Source: Lingula anatina (lineage: Eukaryota > Brachiopoda > Lingulata > Lingulida > Lingulidae). Taken from it: a stretch of 64,000 nucleotides of DNA. Shown here piece after piece: positions 22,504 to 35,531 of this stretch (its first letter is position 1; each line of letters starts with the position of its first letter). The notes beneath the pieces were generated by a model that did no database searches, was not told the DNA's origin, and worked only from the letters and a program-made list of their open reading frames with translations. The position numbers were made by a program, and so were the translations under genes. Location of the stretch: contig NW_019773659.1 of assembly GCF_001039355.2 (NCBI RefSeq), positions 354,504 through 418,503 of the forward strand. The letters are read 5' to 3'.

Positions 22504-24539
22504 TAACGTACAAATGTTAACATCTGGTTCAATTATTAATGTGACAATTGCTTATGTCTCACACTGCTAAATGTTTTATCACTATTACCAACGTATTGAT
22601 TTTGAACGCGTTAACACCGGAAGTAGCGATAATGGTTTCTTTTTTATCTGTCTGTGTTACTGTATAATACCGGCGCTTCAAGCAAAAGAATAAATGCATT
22701 TGTATTTTGCATTTAGGCTTGCCTGTTTCATATGCTGTATTTCCATGTGCTGCGTTTCATACTACCATTGATAGAAATTGTTTCGTGTTTAATCAGTCAC
22801 GTTGAATGATATTCAATCGTACTGGTACCCCAAATATACATGAATAAATTTAAAAAAAAAACAAAGAAAATAATGTTTTGAATATAGTTTTCACGTAAAG
22901 TGTTACAGAAATTTGATATATATTTCTTTCGTGTCATATAAAAACGCTCTCATTATATGTTTTATTTCTGCGAATTGAAAAATATAACTAACAAATTTTA
23001 ATAACATAGAAGTATTATTTATTTATTTATTTAACACAGCTACAGTCTACATTAAAGTAAATTTAAAATTATTACACTGCAAGCGAAAATACGAATTATT
23101 ATACTTCAAGCCAAAATACACTTCAAGCGAAAATCACTACTTTTTTAACTGGTGACGGCAAGGAAATGGCCAAAAGTGCGTCATCCCGCTGCCCTGGGCC
23201 CTGTAACTCGAAAGCACCGCGCATTGCGACAGAGCGCAAGCGTCTCTATTCCATAACTCGCCCATACCCGCCCCATATAATACATTGTAGCCTCTATGTG
23301 ATATCGCTATTCGCAATACGCGATGCTTTCGGGCTGTTTTGGGGTTTACTGGTACTGGGCCAGAGGAGGAAAAGAAGTCATCCAAGAAAAATTGTGATGT
23401 CACAATAGTTGCCGGTGACTAATTATCTTACTGCACGTACATGTACCTTGTAGTAACACTATTGTTTCCTCCGTTGCACCACGAAACCATATACAGGTAC
23501 TACAGTACGGTGTAACGTGACAGAGAGTCACCCATGCTAGAGAGTCCGCTTCCCATTCATTTGTACAGGTAAGCCTCGCCTTAGATTTTGACCCATCTAG
23601 GTCAGGCTAACCCTAACCATTATAACTATATGGAGGGCGGACATTCTGTTACACAGACCCTCAGTTTCGATACACCGGGATGTCACAATAGCTGACAGTG
23701 CTGATTAAGGACGGGGTGGCTAAAGCACATCGCTGACTCGTTTTTCCAGGGCCATTAATGGTCGCGTGTAAAGGCGAATGGCATCCGATAGATGTTCATC
23801 AGACCCTGTGTGATAAAGCTGCGCACAACATACCTGTAGCACTTTACCACTATGACCGGTTATTTTCCTGGCCTTTGAGTTCGGGAGGGTCGAATAAAAC
23901 TCACTTTTTGCTGGGAAAAGTCTGATCTGGCTAAAAATTTGATCTACATACACGGTACAGGTACAGGTTCCATGGTTAAAAGTTCCCTTTTTCAGAAAAA
24001 TACTCCCGTTTAAATTGCTTGCAACTGACTATAAAACTGAAGGAATAAATGATAAATGCTTTGCAAATATTTGACCACACACATTTCATTATTGGGATTT
24101 ATTTATTAATTAATAAGTGGTGGCCATCCGCGATATAAGTCAGTTATATCGGATGTCAGTCAGTGACGACCAGTGTTGTAATTATTAAATAGAAAAGCAC
24201 TTGTTGACATTGTTAGCTTAACTTGTTTGACTTGCCCAAACCAATGTATTACAAAATATACACCTTAATGATTACTCTGTTGAGAAATGTTGGTATTTTA
24301 GAGGGCGAACAGTGCCATTTGGTACAGTTTAGAACTATGACTCAGCTAGTCAAAATTCTGATTTCAAGAGGGGACTAGAAATCGACCCCCCCCCCCCCCT
24401 AAATCCGCCACTGTACCTTCTTCGTTTTGAGCAAAATAAAATATCAAATAGGACATTAAACCTCGCGCGAGAATATGCCGTTGAGAACAGCTCTTCAGTA
24501 ACAGTTCCTCAATTCCTATTAAACTTATATGTACCGTAC
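22504..24539. other. upstream flank of pentraxin copy 3
   Basis: No supportable gene. It is homologous to 3520-5265 and 13170-15080 but lacks the palindrome; near 23600 it preserves the pre-insertion state. The recurrent block of about 90 bp is at about 23198-23290. Confidence 0.6.
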
Positions 24540-25849
24540 GTGTCCGGGTTGCCATGCTCGATAAGATTGTGATAGAGCGACTCAGCAGTGCGACAGTGCC
24601 ATTGCGTCTCTCTGGGCTGAGTGATTGTACAAGAAGGAGCAGGTCAGCTCTACAGCAATGCGTTAGGTGGCCAAACACCAGTAGAGATCTTACTGAAAAC
24701 CCCTTTTACACTGGACGGCTTACTTTCTGCGTCCTGTGTGCGACCATGAAACTGCCATGGCTGTGGTCGTAGAAAGGAGACATAAGCATCGCTTTCTGGT
24801 TGCAGAATGAATTCTCAACGATCGGCCAGTTGTCGGCACGTAAAATATTAACGTTTTACTCTCAAACGGAGTCGTTCTGCGGGAAGAAAGTCCACTGTAA
24901 AGGGGACTTATATTAACGGAGAAGGAGTACACGTATACATGCCCTGACAAGCTGTTACAAACCATTGTAACAATGTATATATGATTTATAAAGTGTTTTT
25001 TTTTTTTTTTTTTTTTCATATCACAGCATTTCAATTAAAATTAGGGTGGACAGTAGACCAGATAGAGCAGCGGCGAGCGCTTGTGTCCCTTAAGCCTCGG
25101 ACACAACTGGTCGTGCGGGCTATTACGGGCTGTTTGCGTCCACATTTTGCGCAGAATCTCACGGCCCACGCAATTTCGAGTTCGCAGACAGCCCATAAGC
25201 ACGTACGGAGGATGTTGGACTTGTCCAAAAGATTCTACGAATAGCCTGAGAACAGCGAGGCCGCAAGCGTTCCTTGCTCTCCTCGCACGGAGTTAGCAAG
25301 AGAACGCCCGTTGTGCAAAACGCTCGTGTATTTACAATTAACGCCGGCTGTGTAACGTGTACAACAATTTGCTCCTTCATGCAAGACGCACATGAATGGG
25401 CAAGTGCCCTTTGCGTGTTGAGTAAGGCGCACGCCATCACAACTAACGAACAAAGTCGAGAGCACACCGGGAATGCGTCACACGTGCGTCACCCCCACGC
25501 CTGGTGTATAAAGGCCATGTCTTTATAATGAACGTCGACTGTGTAACGTGTACAACAATTTTCAATTTTTTCAAATTTTTGCTCAATTTAGATTCTAATA
25601 TGCCTCCGAAAGGCAAGAGAAAGAAGCTTACATAGTAGAAAAAAGGAGGTAGAAGAAAGAAGAGGAGAACAGGAAGCAAAACTGACATACGACGTCAGTA
25701 CGTCACCACAAACATGTGAGGCAAGTGTGAAGCAAAACTGACACAAAAAGGCACTACTTTCGCCGTGCGTTGCATTCCCTTCGTAAGTGGCGAGTGTGTG
25801 CCACGTACACAGGAAGCAAGAAAAACTCAAGAAATGAGTACAATTACAA
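24540..25849. repeat. array-specific GC-richer repeat block, unit 3
   Basis: Third copy of the block at 5246-6087 and 15083-16420, including a MITE and a T-run near 24998-25015. Frames on both strands are inconsistent between copies. Confidence 0.55.
24700..24905. mobile_element. MITE with CCCCTTTTACACTGGACGG ends (copy b)
   Basis: Same insertion as at 15238-15523 but without the extra 80-bp patch; about 206 bp. Inverted ends are CCCCTTTTACACTGG and the complement of ccactgtaaagggg. Confidence 0.7.
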
Positions 25850-26613
25850 CCATCCATCCTCCATCTTAAAATAAACTTAGCTTATTTAACCAATGTTCAT
25901 AACGTTTCACTTTACCTAATTCCAGCGCCTTAAATATTGGGGCATAAAAATTATAAATGACCTAGTTATTTGTATAATGTATGATACAACAAATCTGGCC
26001 ACGATTGCACTAGTTCATTTTATTGTTAAATTCACAAAAGTTACCTTCAACACCACTATATAATGAAATAAATAGCCATCTGCTAGCCACCTGCAAATAA
26101 CATGCCACAAATCAATCAATCAATCAATGCTCTTCGTCCCGTGTGGGACATAAGGCCACAGCCACTTCTTTCCATTTGGCCCAAAGTTATGTGAGCAATG
26201 ATGGGTAGTACTTTCTTACTTGGTGGTTTGCCCTTCAGCGACAGATAACCAGTGCCTGCCGCTGCTGTAATGCCGCCTTTAAATACTGTCAACGCTCCAA
26301 CGACATTGTTCCAAGCGATACACCAGTGGTGCCAGGCCCATCAAAGATTTCAGTACTCAGAAATGGTACATTTATCTCCAGACTAAATAAATGGAGCAAG
26401 AGGTTTCCATTTGCATAGAACCCGATGAGGAAAGCTTTGTAGTTTTCGTCACTCACGGCGTAAGACAGGAGTTTATATAGAGTTTCAGGTCCAGCAAAGG
26501 TTGTCTTGGCCCACAGACATGCTGTAATGGCAGTCATCTCAGGTGTGGTTGTAATCAACTTCACGTATCGCTCTGTGCACTGCGGAGAAGGCCAATGGAG
26601 GATAGTAGTTTAT
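25850..26613 (-). pseudogene. second-type pentraxin pseudogene, unit 3
   Basis: Exon 3 (26613-26220) and exon 4 stub (25864-25850). The frameshift before the HxCxxW region is the same as in units 1 and 2, here reading IFDGPGTTGV. The donor reads CCACCAA/GTAAGA, as in the main gene type. Confidence 0.75.
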
Positions 26614-28090
26614 CTGAAAGAAAGAAAGGTACTTGTGTCTTATACATTGCGGCCATAATATGTGTGGGCGGTTTTCCAGAAAAGTCTTTTGTTCTGTTTT
26701 GTTTCAGAATTTTAGAGCAGCTTTACAAGCCGGTGTAACGAAACTGAGATGACCATGTAACAGTGAGTCCGCCCTCCTTTCAGTTATAATACACTGGTCA
26801 ACTGGGGGTCGTGTCTTTTGCTAATTTCATTATTTTCAAAGTAAAAGGAAGAAAAAAGATCAAATTGAAAAAGAACATAAGTGCCGCAAAGAACACTTCA
26901 GAGGAGCACTGCCTTAACACGCGTTTACATTAAAAACACTTTATGCCAACCAGCAGTAAAATGTCTCATGTCAGCAAGAAACCGGATGCAAAATTTCCCT
27001 AGAAGTGTTTATAGCCACCCTTGAAAGTTTGTGAAAATCTTATTATAATGTTTCATGGTTATGGTCAGCTATTATTTAATTGGTTATTGCTCAACTGTTT
27101 TAAATTGCATAGCTTTAACATATGTTGCTTTTATTATCAACTTCCCTTAATAAGGACGAATGACTTTGCTGGAAATCGTCACTCTCCCTCCCTTATCTAA
27201 TCTATTCCAGTTATACTTAAAGACTTAATTCAACTAAGTATATATTTTAATATAAAAAACACAAAAGCGTCACTTTGTTTCTCAATAAAAAACAAATGTG
27301 CAGCTTGGTTTTTATCCAACTCAAAATATAAACAAATATTCTGCCACTTTTTGATAAGGGTGGCGATCTTGCTCTACTACTCAAATAGGAATTTCTTCCA
27401 AGGGTCTCCTAGTTTAATGACACCTGTTGAAAAGCGTCAAGAAACACTTGATAATCTTTATTTTGCAAATGCGACTGAGCAAGCCTGCAACCTTGTGAAC
27501 AGTCATAAGTGAACAGTCAAAAGTAATAAGTAAAGATGGAAAAATGATGTGTGTGTCAAATACCCACCATGAAGGTGCATATAACTTTCATAGTCTGTTG
27601 GAGAAACTTTGCTTTCAAAAATGATAAATTGCTTTTTTGTATGCATCTGTCATACAGTTTTTGCACAATTGTATACATAAACAGATTTTGTAACTACGAC
27701 AACGTCTGTTTGAGACAGATCTTCCTATTTCAAAGCCATTAAGTTTTGATAATTATTCCCTGGGACATTAGATGCACATTTGATAAATTGCTGTGCGAAA
27801 TGTATCAGTTTGGCCAATAAAAAATTTACAACTTCTGCGACGCCGAGGGGAAGCACATTACTTTTTGCCAGTTTTAAAACTGTCCATATGGTTGCACGCT
27901 CGCTCAGTTGCATAAGCTAAATTAAGGCAACAAAGTTAAATGAAACAGAGTATCAAGTATTTCTACACGCATTTCAGCAAGTGTCATTGAACTAAGAGAC
28001 CCTTAGCAATTTGCACTCTGGCCTCTCAAGTCGTCGCTTTTAGAGACCGGTAAATTTGTCAACAGTGGAGGTGATATACATATCCATATA
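26614..28090. other. non-coding spacer, unit 4
   Basis: No supportable gene. It is homologous to 6858-8316 and 17191-18650 and ends at TA beside the second transposon copy. Confidence 0.6.
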
Positions 28091-29922
28091 CAGACTTGAC
28101 ATTTAATATGGACTATTTTTCCAAATCACATTTTATCAGTTTTTTTTCCTATTTTGCTGACTGATAAATGAAAATAAGGATTAAAATCGTGTTTTAATAA
28201 CGTCTGATAATCTATTCGATGTCATTGTGACATCAGTTCATTTATTGAATTCGCCAGTGAAGCATACAAAAATACACTGCCTATTTTAAATCATACGACA
28301 ACCATTGAAAGCGATATTTTGGATCTCTATATTTTCCTAATTATTGTCTTTGAAAGAGTTACACGTCCCACAAAGGCACCCCACGTCAGTGTCTAGTCAC
28401 AGCAATAGTCGCTGTTACGCTTGACCTCATTTTGCTGCTACCAGAAGTTTCAAGCCGCAAGGTATTCCTTATGATAGGTTTTGGGAGTTTAATCTGAAAT
28501 AAAATTCCAGGCAACGGTTAAAGCCTGTCCAATTTGGCTCAGTTTTGTTGAGGACATGTAGGACATGCAGGCCGTTGATTCGGCGAGTAATGACCTACCA
28601 ACATATTATCTTTGTGTCTTTGTGGCGATTTTGATGACCAAGGTAGCTACTCATTCTCTTGGTTCAGCAAGTTATCTGCTATTAAAAGTGCTCTGTGTGA
28701 AACTGAATCTCATCTTGCAACCTAAAATTGTTCCTAAGGTGCCCCCTATCAAATGACAGTCAAGTGGTTCCAAGATTATTCCTTTATTTGATCTGGTTTA
28801 GGTTTTCATCGATGACTACCATTGGTGTTTTGGCACCAATGTGGTATCCACTCCAAATACTCACGCTATTAATGACCTTAGTCACTTTAGAAGTGCCACA
28901 CGCTGCTTCGTAGGCCTCTTCAGGATGTCTGTAAACTCTGTTTTGACCAGTTTAGCGGTACAGGTGAAGTCTGACCCCAATAAAGAAAGACGCGCGGTTT
29001 CAGTGTGCTACCCAGAAACGGTAATGGTCCCCAATTCATTAGAGAAACAGACTACGCTGATTTGCTGTTTACAGTGGCTTCCTCAGAGGACACCTGGTAT
29101 CTTAACCTACTGAAACCAGTTTGTTGTTCGCTAAGAGCCTTGAAAAACGCGTTTTGGTGACAATTTGCCCCTCATTCAAAACGGACTGGGTGGTTTTGGT
29201 TTAATTGCAGTAGCACATCCTAAAGGACAGTGAGTCCTGTACCCTGGTGGTAACACATCGATGCATTGGGCATGGTCTCTGTGTACCCGCACAAAAACGA
29301 AGTAGATACTCCAGCGCAGTAGACTACTGCAATCATACTGCAAACATGCTTCAAATCTGCTTCGATGTGGGAGCTAATTAGCATATTTGAAACATGCTTC
29401 TATCATGCAGCTAATCTACTGCAATAATGCTCCTCCTCTGTACAACCCTATGTAATTTTTGAAGTAGAATTGCAGTAGGCTATACTGCATTTCTACTGCA
29501 AACATGCTCCACACCTCTACTGCGTTAATGCTTCTATGCTACTTCGATACTACTGCATTTTCGTGCGGGTAGGTACATCAGTCTGGGCATTACTCTTTAA
29601 AACTGTGTAGACCATTCCGTTTGACACAATAACCTTCTGGCAATGTCTGTGCTTTTCACGCCATTCTGGCACAGCTTAACACTTTTGTAAAACACTGCAT
29701 AACTCATTTTACGCACTGCAAAACCGACCGCTTGCATGCAAAATATTACACAAGGCAACAGTGCAACAGACTTGGCAGTCAGTTTATTGGCAGCGACACA
29801 CCTGATTACACATTCCCCCAGTCAGATGTCTTATATGAGGTCTGAATTTCTTGAAAAAAGAACGCATTTTTACCTAGGTATACCTTTAAAACTGAAATAT
29901 TCCATATTAAATGTCAAGTCTG
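28091..29922. mobile_element. non-autonomous DNA transposon, TA target site (copy 2)
   Basis: It starts CAGACTTGACATTTAATATG and ends with the reverse complement, with TA on both sides (catatccataTA..TAtttgtcc). The empty site in units 2 and 3 shows one TA. Without the nested MITE it is about 1546 bp, against 1659 for copy 1. Internal identity with copy 1 is clearly lower than between array units, so the two inserts are old or independent. No transposase is recognisable. Confidence 0.85.
29286..29569. mobile_element. nested 284-bp MITE with CCCGCAC ends
   Basis: The left end is CCCGCACAAAAACGAAGTAG; the right end reads, on the minus strand, CCCGCACGAAAATGCAGTAG. TA flanks both sides (29284-29285 and 29570-29571). 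The same position in the other copy of the host transposon (near 9500) reads ctctgtgtaggtacatcag with a single TA. The interior is rich in variants of ctactgca and catgctt. Confidence 0.9.
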
Positions 29923-30464
29923 TATTTGTCCATAACTGTTATGGTGTTTAATTCCATTAGCAAATGTAATTGTTACCGCAGTCTTAAATAAGCATTGCGT
30001 TTTTGCCACACGCAAAGGTTACTCCAAGGCCCCGTAACTCGAAAGCATCGCGCATTGCGACCGAGCGCAAGCATCTCGATTTCATACCTCGCCCATACTC
30101 GCCCCATATAATAACCTCGAAATTAAAGGTGGTATCGCTATATTCGCAATTCGCGATGCTGTTTAATTACGGAGTCCTGGTTATTTTTCGTGACACTCTG
30201 ATTGTGCACTCAGGTTCTACATTTAAGCGGCTGGGCATATTATGTCATCAGCGGCGATGGTAACATAATTCCAAATATTTCTCCATAAGTGTAATAATTT
30301 GTCAATTCATCCGTAAATTTAATTGTTTCAGCAATCTAAATAAGCATTGTGTTTTTGGCACACGCAAAGGTAACTCCAGGCACGGACAGGCAGCATTTAT
30401 AAAGTATATAAGTTTCTTTTGTGCCATATCCTAAGCAATAACAAATATGGGGGACGAATGCAAA
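29923..30464. other. non-coding flank, unit 4
   Basis: No gene. It continues the array unit (compare 10831-11350 and 18657-19180) with the roughly 90-bp block at about 30030-30110, then is interrupted by a Tc1-like element. Confidence 0.6.
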
Positions 30465-30628
30465 CAGTGTCACCCCCTAATTCAGAGTAATAAAAGTAGG
30501 CAGATCTTGGGTAGTAATAATGCCTGGTCTACTCATAATGTGACAAATTAGTATAAAACCGCTATACCATGGAATTGTATTGTTGGTTTGTACATGTACA
30601 TCAAATGCTATTCCTGTCTTCCTCCAAT

Positions 30629-31610
30629 ATGGCAAGATACACGCAATTATCTAACGGTTATAGGCGTCAAGTTATTAACCTGAAGAGGCGGAATATAAGC
30701 AATGTCAGAATATCGATATAATTGAATTATTCAGTCAGAATCGTGCAGGGGGTCTGGTCTCTTATGGGTCGTCCGAGAAAAACTACTGGCCGTGAAGACC
30801 GACGACTGATTTTGATGTCCAGGTTGTCAAAGTTCAACATTGCTTGTCAGTTGGCAGCACAGTGGAACAATTTCACACATGAGAATGTGTCTGTAAATTG
30901 CTAGGCGTCGGTTACATGCTCAGAGAGGGTACAGCAGGGTAGCAAGACTGAAACATCTTATATCGTTACAAAACAGGCAACTTAGAGTGAACTAGGGTCA
31001 ATAGGATCTGGAACTGGACAGTCCATGACAATTGGTCCTATATATTTTTTCTGATAATTGTCGCTTTGGTCTGACCTCTGATGACAGACGGGTACGATGC
31101 TGGCGAACTGCTGGTAAAGCATTTGAACCACATGCACTGAATTTTCGAACCCAGAGCAGCATATTTATCATGGTGTGGGGCTGCATCAGCATCCATGGCG
31201 TGGGCAAATTGATAGTGGTTGATGGAAACATGAATCACTAGAAATATATCGCTGTTTTGGAGTCAGGCTTGCTACCATCTATTACTAACATGTTTGGTGA
31301 CAGGAATTATTCATTTGTTCACCAGGATATATGTCACAGGCCCAGAGCAGTTGATGATTGGTTTGACCAACAGGACATTTGCAGGGTGATGTGGCCTGCC
31401 CAGAGTCCGGATGCAAACATAATAGAAAATGTGTGGAATGATATGTCAAAACTTTTGACAAATGCCCGTCTAACCAGCAGAGAAATTCTGTTATATTCAT
31501 GCTTGGGCCAGCATAAGCCCTGTACGCAATCAGACAATTATATGAATCCCTGCCTCGTAGACTGGCACCTATAGGTCACGTGGCTATGCCACTAAGAACT
31601 AATTTTGGAC
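30629..31610 (+). pseudogene. Tc1-like transposase pseudogene
   Basis: Fragments in several frames spell a Tc1 transposase: an N-terminal helix-turn-helix start (MARYTQLSNGYRRQVINLK), a linker with GRPRKTTGREDRRLILMSR, the catalytic region with FSDNCRFGL, IMVWGCIS and KLIVVDGNMN, and the third catalytic stretch WPAQSPDANIIENVWNDM. Stops and frameshifts separate them (for example after NVSVNC and after DGNMNH). The usual FQQDNAPxHRA box has decayed to FVHQDICHRPRA, so an aspartate-containing catalytic box is damaged. The gene is dead. Confidence 0.85.
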
Positions 31611-31705
31611 TTGAAACTGCATATTTTGGTAGAATGTACATTTTTTTTTAACTTAGGTAATGTTAATTACAGAATACAATAATTCTTTTTTATCTCACAC
31701 TTACT

Positions 31706-31715
<10 letters not shown>

Positions 31716-31744
<29 letters not shown>
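31716..31744. repeat. (CA)n microsatellite at the LINE 3' side
   Basis: About 14 CA units lie directly beyond the 3' side of the LINE (its minus-strand end). They could be a TG-rich LINE tail, or the target. Some Tx1-clade LINEs are known to insert in microsatellites. Confidence 0.8.
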
Positions 31745-31749
<5 letters not shown>

Positions 31750-31819
31750 TTATAACTACTACTGATGGCTCATCATTTTCATTAGTAAATAAGATATTGA
31801 TAAGCACATCATTTTTTCT

Positions 31820-34800
31820 CTAACACAGATAGCATTCGATGTCCCTAAAGGACAGATGTCCCTCATTTTTTGATTTACTGTAAATGTAATATTTTACCTG
31901 GGAAATCAATGAATTCAATTTCTCATCATTATTTCCGAGGATAATATCCGATGCAGAAATATGAATATTGGCTCCCTTTTCTTCCCTAAACCAGTTTTCG
32001 ATTTGCTTCCACAAATTTTTTGCGAGATTACAATCTATGAATAGATGTTCAATTGTTTCCATCCTTGTGCTACATAAATTACAATGAGGATTATCCGCTA
32101 TTTTATATTTGAACAGTAAGTATTTTGTCCCTAGAATTCTATGAATACATCTAAAGTTAAACCATCTGAGTTTGGCTTCTTTTATATCTGTCAGGAGACG
32201 ATTGTAGATAAGAGTCCATGTTATTGCTTTATTAAAGAACCTTTCCCATTTTATTTCATTTTTAGGGGTTTCGTACAGTTTTTTTATAAACGTATCATAA
32301 ATCACTTTACAGCCTTTTTTGTTTTTCCATATTATCATAAGCGGTTTGGGTATTTTCAGGTTATAAGTTTTCTGTGTAACAGTTATTCCTTTTAAATTGG
32401 GAAATGCATTATAGATGGCATTTCTTAGGCCAAAATATTTTGTAAATGGGAGGCGTATTTTTTATGCATCCGTGATTTCTCTATATGAAAGCACGTTGCC
32501 GTTTGAATCAAGCAAGTCGAGCACCACTTGGAAGCCTTTCTCATATAATGGTTTTAAGAATACGACCTTGTTTTCAATTAAAATATGCGGATTATACCAC
32601 AATGGAGCATCCAGAAAATCTTGTGGCTCATTTTCCTGTATTGCTCTAGCATACCGTGAGTAATATGAAAATAATTCTTTCCAGAATAAATTTGTCGTGG
32701 TTTCCCCGCATTGTTTCGCATATACAGGGTACAGATCCAAACTGACAGAGCGACGTCGTGTCGCAACTTGTAATTTCGGTAAAGATCCTTCCGTATTGGT
32801 TAGTATTCGATAGTAATCTGCGAATCCAAGTTAATTTTATGGCTTTAATATATGATTCCAAATGCACCATTCTACAGCCCCCATTTTCGAAGTCTTGAAT
32901 AATTGTCTTTCTTGATACCCTATCATTTTTCCCATGCCAAATGAATTTGAAAAGAATAGAGTTTAACTCTTTTATCCATTGGGCACTGGGACCTGGTAAT
33001 GACATAAACAAATGGGTAAACTTTGGTATCAGTAGTGATTTAACCACCGTTATTTTTCCCAGGGTGGACAGATACCTTTTTGACCAGTTATTAATCTCTT
33101 TTTTGATGACAGCCAACTTAATGTTATAATTTCGTTCATTCTTCTATACAATCAAGTTCAGCTGTAAAGGTAAAACCTAGAACAGATACAGGCTCATTTT
33201 TCCAGTCTAATTTTTCGTTTCTACACAGAACTTCCTTGCTATTCATTTTTGAGCCAATCCATACTGCTTTTGTTTTAGAAATATTTGGTTTCAACCCAGA
33301 ATATTTGGAAAACTGGAACAAAAGGTCTAGAGCACTTTTTAGCGATTTCTCTGAGCCGTCTAAAAAAACCACTGTATCATCGGCATATTGTAATAATTTT
33401 ATCTCTTCTCTTGCTATACCAATTCCTCTAATGTTTTTTTCCTGTCTTATAAGAATACCAATTATTTCTGCGCATAAATTAAATATATATGGGGATGCAG
33501 GGTCACCCTGTCGACACCCTCTGCCTATTTTGAAAAAACGGGAAAATAGCCCATTCTGTATGACGCACAGTTCTGCATTTTTGTAAAGGGTTTTTATCCA
33601 CCTAATAAGGTCATTTCCAAAATTGAAGAATTCTAATGTTTTGTAAATAAAAGACCAGGATATGCTATCAAAAGCTTTTTGGAAATCAATAAGTAAAATA
33701 ATACCTGGGATTTCTTTGACTTTTGTATAGTGCAGAACATCATACAGAATTCTTATGTTCTCTCCTATATACCTCCCCTTTAAAAAGCCCTTCTGATTTT
33801 CGTGAATTAAAAATTCCATAACAGATTTTAACCTATTAGCAATACACGAGGAAAGAATTTTATAACTATTATTTAACAGGGAGATCGCCACCAGTTGGTC
33901 AGAAATTCTCTTGGTTTGTCACCTTTCGGTAGTATAGTGATGACCCCCTGCACCTGGGTGGTGGACAATTGGCCCTTCATAAAACCATAATTTAGGGCAC
34001 GTACTAGGAAATCTCCGACATCTTGCCAAAAAAAATTAAAGAATTCAATTGTATATCCATCCGGGCCAGGAGATTTATTGTTTTTCATGCCTTTAAGCGC
34101 CAAAAGAGCTTCTTGACTGGTAATTTTACCTTCCAGTTTATCTGACAGATTTTTTTCAAGTATGTTAACTTTTTCCTTATCTATTATTCTATGCAAGTCA
34201 ACGTCCTCTATGGTGTCGTCATGACAAGCGTACAGTTCACGATAGAATTTTTCTATTTCTGTAAGAATAAGGTCTTGTTTAGTCAAGATGTCTCCATTTT
34301 CGCATACCAGCTTTTTTACCATTTTATTAGTAAAATTTCTTTTTTCTAGGCTGAGAAAATACTTAGTAGGTTTTTCACCCTCTTCTACCCATTTTATTCT
34401 AGCTCTGGCGATAACCCCCTGAATATATTCTTTTCTCAAATTTTCCTCTTCTTGTTTTAGTGCCCTTAGTTGTTCATCTAACGATGCAGAATAATAAGAA
34501 CTAATTTCAGTTTGTAATTCAGATATTTTTGATTGAATTTCTGTCAATTTGCATTTATTTTCTTTCTTTTTTGCACTAGCATATGGAATAGAGAATCCTC
34601 TAATTTGCAACAATAGCAGTTCAAAAAATGTTTGATCATCTACTTGGAGTTCCAATTCATCATTTTTAATCAGGTGTATTTTTTGCCTATCGTACGGTGA
34701 AGCGGCGTATTGTATTTTTAGATCCTTAATTGTTGTCTTTACCCCGTCAACATAATCATACTGTTTCAGCAGCGAATTGTTGAGTTTCCAAAAACCCCTC

Positions 34801-35531
34801 CCCCTTTTTTGCTCAGATATGATAAGTTTAATTACGACCATTGAGTGATCTGTTCGGTAACCCGGTGTCATTTCGGTTGTGTCTACCATTGACATAATTT
34901 CGCTGGAAATTAAGAAAAAATCTAGTCTGGCCCTTTTTACTGGGTTATTCGAAAACCAGGAAAATTCTTTTTTATTATTGTGTTGAATTCTCCATGGGTC
35001 TACTAAGTTTAACTCAGATTTTAACTGCAATATCTTTTTTCTCGCCTTCGGGTTATTTATCGTTTTATAATTATAGTAATCTAATTCTGGCTTCTGAACC
35101 AAATTAAAGTCCCCGGCAAGAATAATGAAATCGCCTTGAAATTCTCTTAAATTTTTACCGATGCTCTCAAAGAAAGCCGGAGAGTCTCTATTTGGCCCAT
35201 AAACATTTACTAGTAAAAAAGTATATTTATTTTCTATCAGAACTTCTAGGATAACGTAGTTTCCGCGGTCGTCATTATTTTCTTTAAGGACTTTAAATTC
35301 GAAGTTGTTATTAAATAGAATTGATGTTCCTCTCGAGTTTGAGGAACCTGGACAGGAGAAAGTTTCGTAGCCCCAGAGAGAACGAATTATACTGTTATCT
35401 TTTTTTGTGAAATGTGTATCTTGAATAAAATAAATAGAGAATTGTTTTCGTTTTAAGTAATTCAAGACATCTCTCCTTTTTTGCATCCCCCCTAGGCCTC
35501 TACAGTTCATGCTCAGGATTTGAATACTCAT
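31820..35531 (-). pseudogene. LINE ORF2: endonuclease-reverse transcriptase, frameshifted
   Basis: The first intact block (35531-33873, 552 aa) holds the AP-endonuclease: SMNCRGLGG, QDTHF (usual QETH has E, here D), LAGDFNL, RLDFFLIS and TDHSMV, then a helical linker and the first RT motif KSPGPDGYTIEFF. A one-base loss at NWR(P)ISLLN near 33890 shifts the frame. The next block (to 33136) has FQKAFDSISW, GCRQGDPASPYIF and QYADDTVVFL. Further shifts lie near 33125, 32760 and 32400; the last block (32338-31820) carries the C-terminal HRILGT, CNLC and ETIEHLF motifs. Total coding length would be about 1240 residues. It is not functional as written, although some shifts could be sequencing errors in a draft genome. 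Confidence 0.85.
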
